From contig CABUKB010000006.1 in NCBI GenBank assembly GCA_902492045.1, positions 36,579 to 100,578 on the forward strand: a DNA stretch of 64,000 nucleotides, in the 5' to 3' direction. The position numbers and the translations under genes were made by a program. Positions 60,631 to 64,000 of this stretch are shown here, one piece after another; the stretch's first letter is position 1; each line of letters opens with the position of its first letter. Below the pieces are notes generated by a model, which worked only from the letters and a program-made list of their open reading frames with translations, did no database searches and was not told where the DNA came from. This DNA comes from an uncultured Oscillospiraceae bacterium. Its GTDB lineage: Bacteria; Bacillota; Clostridia; Oscillospirales; Acutalibacteraceae.

Positions 60631-61230
60631 ATGTCGTATTCTGTCCCCCCTCTGGCACGGCTGGTTGAACAACTCGAACGTCTGCCGGGCATCGGGCATA
60701 AATCGGCCCAGCGGCTGGCATTTCATATCCTGGGGCTTCCCGACGAATCGGCGCAGGACTTGGTGACTGCCATCACCGATGCGCGGGAAAAACTTCATGA
60801 ATGCGCGGTCTGCTGTGACCTGACCGACCAGGATCTGTGTCCGATCTGCCGTGGGGTGGGGCGGGACGAAACCACGGTTTGCGTAGTGGAGGATCCCCGG
60901 GACGTGATGGCCCTGGAGCGTACCCGGGAATACAACGGGCTTTACCATGTGCTGCACGGTGCTATCTCCCCGATGGATGGTGTCGGACCCGACCGGCTGC
61001 GGATCAAACAGCTCCTCACCCGGGTCGCGGAAAAACCCATCGCCGAGGTGATTATGGCCACCAACCCCACCGTGGAAGGGGAGGCGACCGCCCTGTATTT
61101 AAGCAAGCTGCTTAAGCCCTTTGAGGTGCGGGTGACCCGGCTGGCTTACGGCATTCCGGTGGGCGGCGATCTGGAATACGCTGACGAAGTGACGCTGCGC
61201 CGATCATTGGAGGGGCGGAACGAACTGTAA
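60631..61230 (+). CDS. recR: Recombination mediator RecR
   Basis: This 199-aa protein has an N-terminal helix-hairpin-helix (LERLPGIGHKSAQRLAFHIL), a four-cysteine zinc finger (CAVCCDLTDQDLCPIC) and a Toprim domain (TVCVVEDPRDVMALERT ... EVIMATNPTVEGEATALYL). It ends in the usual RLAYGIPVGGDLEYADEVTLRRSLEGR segment. RecR works with RecF/RecO in loading RecA. It is complete, and a cassette begins only about 15 bases after its stop codon without damaging it. Confidence 0.95.
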   Translation: MSYSVPPLARLVEQLERLPGIGHKSAQRLAFHILGLPDESAQDLVTAITDAREKLHECAVCCDLTDQDLCPICRGVGRDETTVCVVEDPRDVMALERTREYNGLYHVLHGAISPMDGVGPDRLRIKQLLTRVAEKPIAEVIMATNPTVEGEATALYLSKLLKPFEVRVTRLAYGIPVGGDLEYADEVTLRRSLEGRNEL

Positions 61231-61245
61231 GCCATAATCCGCACT

Positions 61246-61410
61246 ATAAAAAATAGTATTTGATCTTGTGTTATCAAAAGGTCTTAGACTGTGAAAATCG
61301 CTGTACATACTGACTTTTTTGCAAATAAAGGTACTCAAAACAATAAGGATTTCTTCCCTTTTGGTGCCTAAATAATGACCGAATTTCTTATGGTAATATA
61401 ACACGATATA
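61246..61410 (-). repeat. Left-block repeat R2, copy B (integrase-tail remnant)
   Basis: It begins with ATAAAAAAT (61246-61254) and then AGTATTTGATCTTGTGTTAT. It aligns with 11498-11660 over its length. The minus strand encodes HYLGTKREEILIVL and KKVSMYSDFHSLRPF, matching copy A in the same reading frame. Confidence 0.7.
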
Positions 61411-61481
61411 AGTAGATATGTGGAAATATACTATATAAATGGTAGAATGTAGGTATACAAATCGACGAATGGAGTTTATGA

Positions 61482-62024
61482 ATGAAACAAGTTATTCATA
61501 TATATGGTGCTTCGGGTTCAGGAACTTCTACCATCGGAAAATATATCAGTAAAAAATTAGGCTATTTTTTTATGGATACAGACGATTATTTTTGGGAACC
61601 AACCAATCCACCATATACAACAAAGCGAAATCTTTCTACTAGAATTAAACTAATGAGTGAAGATATAGAACGATATGATAATGTAGTTATCTCTGGTTCT
61701 CTTGTTGATTGGGGTGATGAATTAATACCATTATTTACATTAGCAATCCGCGTTGAAACCGATACTAATATTAGACTAAAAAGATTAAAGGCAAGAGAAC
61801 GAGAGAAGTTTGGCTCCCGGATTGATATTGGTGGGGATATGTATGACAATCATGTGGAATTTATCAACTGGGCTGCTTCTTATGATGATGGTGGAATAGA
61901 TATAAGAAGTAAAGTGAAACATGATGATTGGCAAAAACAACTAATTTGTCCTTTAATATTAGTGGATGGAAGTATGCCAATAATGAAAAACTTTGAGTTA
62001 ATAAAAAGAGAAATAAAAATATAG
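61482..62024 (+). CDS. P-loop kinase-like protein
   Basis: This 180-aa protein has an N-terminal Walker A-like loop GASGSGTST (residues 9-17), FMDTDDYFWEPTNPPYTTKR as a probable substrate or Asp-containing strand, VVISGSLVDWGD, and a lid-like RLKAREREKFGSRI. The form resembles adenylate-kinase-like or shikimate-kinase-like small-molecule kinases. The loop ends Thr-Ser-Thr where Lys-Ser/Thr is usual, so the canonical P-loop lysine is absent. It is AT-rich, unlike recR and yebC on either side, and is the cargo of a cassette flanked by R2 and R1 blocks. Confidence 0.75.
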   Translation: MKQVIHIYGASGSGTSTIGKYISKKLGYFFMDTDDYFWEPTNPPYTTKRNLSTRIKLMSEDIERYDNVVISGSLVDWGDELIPLFTLAIRVETDTNIRLKRLKAREREKFGSRIDIGGDMYDNHVEFINWAASYDDGGIDIRSKVKHDDWQKQLICPLILVDGSMPIMKNFELIKREIKI

Positions 62025-62084
62025 ATTTGTTAAGGACATGCAATATTCCCAACACGCTCATATTGTTGTAACTATCTAGGCAGA

Positions 62085-62230
62085 AACGAGTGATTTTACG
62101 GAAAGGGTACCCCTTTCCTATGCTTGTTACGGAACTTTTGCACTCATAAATAGCGTTTTATGCTGTCGGGGTTATGCAATTATAGGTTTTGAGGGTAAAG
62201 GCACAAACGTCTATCAAATCAATAAAAAAT
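62085..62230. repeat. Right-block repeat R1, copy C, with right end
   Basis: GAGTGATTTTACGG, the hairpin GGAAAGGG-TAC-CCCTTTCC (62100-62118), CTATGCTTGTTACGGAACTTTT and a diverged middle lead to GTCTATCAAATCAATAAAAAAT. The final 9-mer ATAAAAAAT is at 62222-62230. It matches copies A and B over the first 55 bases, and its end matches R3 copies. Confidence 0.75.
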
Positions 62231-62290
62231 CGGGGTGAATGGCGCCGCCGTTATCATGCTTTGCCGCAGCGAGACCTGTCTTATCCCGCC

Positions 62291-62319
62291 TTGCAAGAGC
62301 GGTCTGGGTGTGCTATACT
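62291..62319 (+). promoter_or_regulatory. Promoter of yebC
   Basis: TTGCAA (62291-62296) and TATACT (62314-62319) are 17 bases apart, outside the cassette on the yebC side. Confidence 0.7.
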
Positions 62320-62381
62320 AGATTTTGTGCCTCTTACAAGGCGGCTTGCCGCCTTATTCTGTAGAATAAAGGAGCTTGTCT

Positions 62382-63122
62382 ATGTCCGGACATTCCAAAT
62401 GGAACAACATCAAACGCAAAAAAGAGAAAACCGACAGCCAGAAGGCCAAAATCTTCACGAAAATGGGACGGGAGATTGCGGTAGCGGTCAAAGAGGGCGG
62501 TGGTCCCGACCCTGCTTCCAACTCCAAACTCAAGGATGCGATTGCCAAAGCCAAGGCCAACAATGTCCCCAACGACAACATTGAGCGCATCATTAAAAAG
62601 GCGGCCGGCGACGGATCGGCGGACAACTACGAGGCCCTGCAATACGAAGGATATGGGCCAAACGGCATCGCCGTGATCGTGGAAACCCTGACCGACAACC
62701 GCAACCGCACGGCAGGCGATCTGCGCCACTATTTTGACAAGTTCGGCGGCAACCTTGGCCAAACCGGATGCGTCGGATTCCTGTTCAACCGCAAAGGCGT
62801 GATCGTCATCGAGGCTGAGGGATTGGACGAAGACCATGTGATGGAGGATGCGCTGGAAGCCGGAGCGACGGACTTTGCCGCCGACAGCGACGTTTTCGAG
62901 ATCACCACCGAACCGGACGATTTTTCGGCCGTGCGGGAAGACCTGGAGGCAAAGGGCTATTCGTTTGTCTCGGCCGAGATCGAGATGGTACCCGACGTAT
63001 ACGCGGCCATTGAGGATCCGGCCCTGGCCCTTAAAATGGAAAAGCTGCTTGATGCCCTGGAGGACAACGACGATGTCCAGGCTGTCTGGCACAACTGGGA
63101 CCGGCCGGAGGACGAGGATTAA
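62382..63122 (+). CDS. yebC: YebC/PmpR-family DNA-binding and translation-associated protein
   Basis: This 246-aa protein starts MSGHSKWNNIKRKKEKTD and carries KIFTKMGREIAVAVKEGG, NNVPNDNIERIIKKAAG, EGYGPNGIAVIVETLTDNRNRTAGDLRHYF in outline, and the FNRKGVI strand. All three domains are present and the length is standard. Members were described as transcription regulators, and more recent work ties some to translation of proline-rich stretches. ATG 62382 lies 7 bases after AAAGGAG; TTG 62376 is too close. Confidence 0.95.
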   Translation: MSGHSKWNNIKRKKEKTDSQKAKIFTKMGREIAVAVKEGGGPDPASNSKLKDAIAKAKANNVPNDNIERIIKKAAGDGSADNYEALQYEGYGPNGIAVIVETLTDNRNRTAGDLRHYFDKFGGNLGQTGCVGFLFNRKGVIVIEAEGLDEDHVMEDALEAGATDFAADSDVFEITTEPDDFSAVREDLEAKGYSFVSAEIEMVPDVYAAIEDPALALKMEKLLDALEDNDDVQAVWHNWDRPEDED

Positions 63123-63750
63123 GGCGTCTGTCTTCTGTTTTTCCACAGCCTGTACCAATAATGTAGTCCCAATTCGATTTTGTGTTCCCGGCCTAAAGCC
63201 TTGAATATTGATACGAATACAGCAAATAAATACCCAGAAACGTCCGGAAATGGACGCTTCTTTCTTTGGGTCATCCACCAAATCAAACGTTAACAGGTAG
63301 TCTAACAGGGTACATAAAGCCGCGGCCGGACACGATTCGGTTGCGGCTTTACCTTGTAAAGAGCGCAGAATTATGGACAACAAAGGCTGAAAAATCGACC
63401 CGTTAGATGTGACAGCGGCATACTGCTAAGAAAGAGGCTATTCCAAAATTGGAATAGCCTCTTTCTTATGTCCCCTGATGAATAAATCTTCACTCGGTTG
63501 GGCCAACTCTGCTCCGGGAACACAAAAGGGAATGGGGAGATAATTTACCCGCCTCTGCCCGGCGGGTATTTTTTGTTGCCTAATTCGATATACACGAGCA
63601 GAGCTGCAAACCCTACATGTCCTTTGTTTTCTCATCGGTTCCCACCATTGTCGTATTACCGACTGTTCATCCGGTGATATTCCCGACCGGTTTGCATAAC
63701 GAATCGCCGTTTCGGCTCCCCTGTTGTTGCGCCCCTGCCTATAAGATAAT
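63123..63750. other. Non-coding stretch with several hairpins
   Basis: No gene is supported. AGAAACGTCC/GGACGCTTCT (63236-63261) with a T-rich tail may end yebC transcription. AAAGCCGC/GCGGCTTT (63316-63350) and a perfect 16-bp stem (63431-63446 with 63449-63464, loop of two bases) are also present. The last has a very short loop and could be a terminator or a repeat. Confidence 0.5.
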
Positions 63751-63786
63751 AAAACACCGGCCTCACGAAGAGGCCGGTGTTTTGAC
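63751..63786. terminator. Terminator of the surface-protein gene
   Basis: AAAACACCGGCCTC (63751-63764) pairs perfectly with GAGGCCGGTGTTTT (63770-63783), 14 bases beyond the stop of the leftward gene. Confidence 0.9.
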
Positions 63787-63797
63787 TTTTTCAGGTC

Positions 63798-64000
63798 TTA
63801 GCGGGCTTTCTTCTTCTGTACATACACCGCCGTGCCCATCGCCGTGCCCGCCGCCGCAATCAGCGCCACCGCCAGCAGCACGTTCGTATACACACCCGTG
63901 TCCGGACCTTCGTCATCCGGGTCCGACGTGTCCGAAGGTTCAGTGGGATCCGTCGGGTCGGTCGGCTTTTCGCCGGTCGCCGGGATCACCGTATCTTCTT
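63798..64000 (-). CDS. Surface protein C-terminus with sortase-type sorting signal (cut by window edge)
   Basis: The frame enters from the right edge. A Pro/Thr/Asp-rich linker (PTDPTDPTEPSDTSDPDDE) leads to PDTGVYTNVLLAVALIAAAG, a hydrophobic helix and the basic end KKKAR. A PxTG-type motif, a helix and a positive tail form the cell-wall sorting signal of sortase substrates. The motif reads GPDTG and not LPxTG, a variant tolerated in many clostridia. The main domains lie outside the window. Confidence 0.8.
   Translation of the reverse strand, partial: EDTVIPATGEKPTDPTDPTEPSDTSDPDDEGPDTGVYTNVLLAVALIAAAGTAMGTAVYVQKKKAR

Larger units (their letters stand above)
61246..62230. mobile_element. 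Single-gene cassette inserted between recR and yebC
   Basis: The unit is R2 (integrase-tail remnant), kinase-like gene, R1 hairpin block and right end, bounded by identical 9-bp ATAAAAAAT repeats at 61246-61254 and 62222-62230. Its AT-rich composition contrasts with the GC-rich genes around it. It encodes no recombinase. The unit is about 976 bp plus one copy of the 9-mer. Confidence 0.65.

Noticed and set aside
63431..63464. Insertion-sequence end
   Set aside because: The perfect 16-bp inverted repeat has a two-base loop and no transposase or second copy nearby. A terminator or chance hairpin is more likely.
1..64000. CRISPR arrays, rRNA and tRNA genes
   Set aside because: No regularly spaced repeats, no rRNA segments and no cloverleaf-like sequences were noticed on reading. 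A covariance-model scan would be decisive for tRNAs.

Overview
The window reads as a chromosome segment from an anaerobic, spore-forming, fairly GC-rich clostridium, most like an Oscillospiraceae/Ruminococcaceae relative. Supporting signs are a SpoVAE-type protein, a SigH-like sigma factor, pyruvate phosphate dikinase, an NfnAB/SudBA-type flavoprotein pair, a CIRCE heat-shock operator and the Firmicutes order SRP RNA-dnaX-ebfC-recR. The species cannot be fixed from sequence alone.

Layout. (1) 1-10.2 kb is a lower-GC integrative, mobilizable element cut by the left window edge. It holds a TnpV tail and a MarR-controlled cargo operon (nitroreductase, esterase-like hydrolase, stand-alone amino-acid adenylation enzyme, GNAT, SPL-type radical SAM protein, Fpg glycosylase, KTR protein). 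The mobility module follows: MobA/MobL relaxase with an oriT-like hairpin block, excisionase, XRE repressor with a symmetrical operator/promoter region, and tyrosine integrase. (2) 10.3-14.35 kb is an AT-rich stretch of single genes (frameshifted HAD hydrolase, peptidase E-like protein, methyltransferase, truncated flavin oxidase) separated by recurring non-coding blocks. (3) 14.4-22.8 kb is a complete leftward arginine operon, argG-H-C-J-B-D-F, with ArgR-like sites. (4) 23-31 kb carries a NahK-like sugar kinase, mfd, a GNAT, a membrane protein, pth and prs, all leftward. (5) 31.2-36.3 kb has ppdK, a poor AT-rich stretch with one small gene, spoVAE and a ribbon-helix-helix fusion protein. (6) 36.7-43.3 kb has a YtrA-type ABC operon and clpB behind a CIRCE. 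(7) 43.4-53.5 kb is mixed housekeeping (yjbQ, nitroreductase, sanA-like, phosphohexomutase, smpB, HD hydrolase, cytidine deaminase-like, ROK kinase, S1 protein, GNAT, zinc ribbon). (8) 53.6-58.3 kb has the SigH-like gene, the NfnAB pair and a membrane protein. (9) 58.3-63.1 kb has SRP RNA, dnaX, ebfC, recR and yebC, with a roughly 1-kb cassette inserted between recR and yebC. (10) The right edge cuts a sortase-anchored-type surface protein.

The most notable observation is the set of recurring blocks in regions 2 and 9. A left block encodes, on the minus strand, what looks like the C-terminal tail of a tyrosine integrase. A right block carries a conserved hairpin. The copy at 61246-62230 is bounded by identical 9-bp ATAAAAAAT repeats, and the same 9-mer ends the array at 14346-14354. 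Each unit carries one gene in the same orientation. This looks like a family of small non-autonomous single-gene cassettes moved by an integrase supplied elsewhere. That interpretation is inference from sequence patterns and needs comparative testing.
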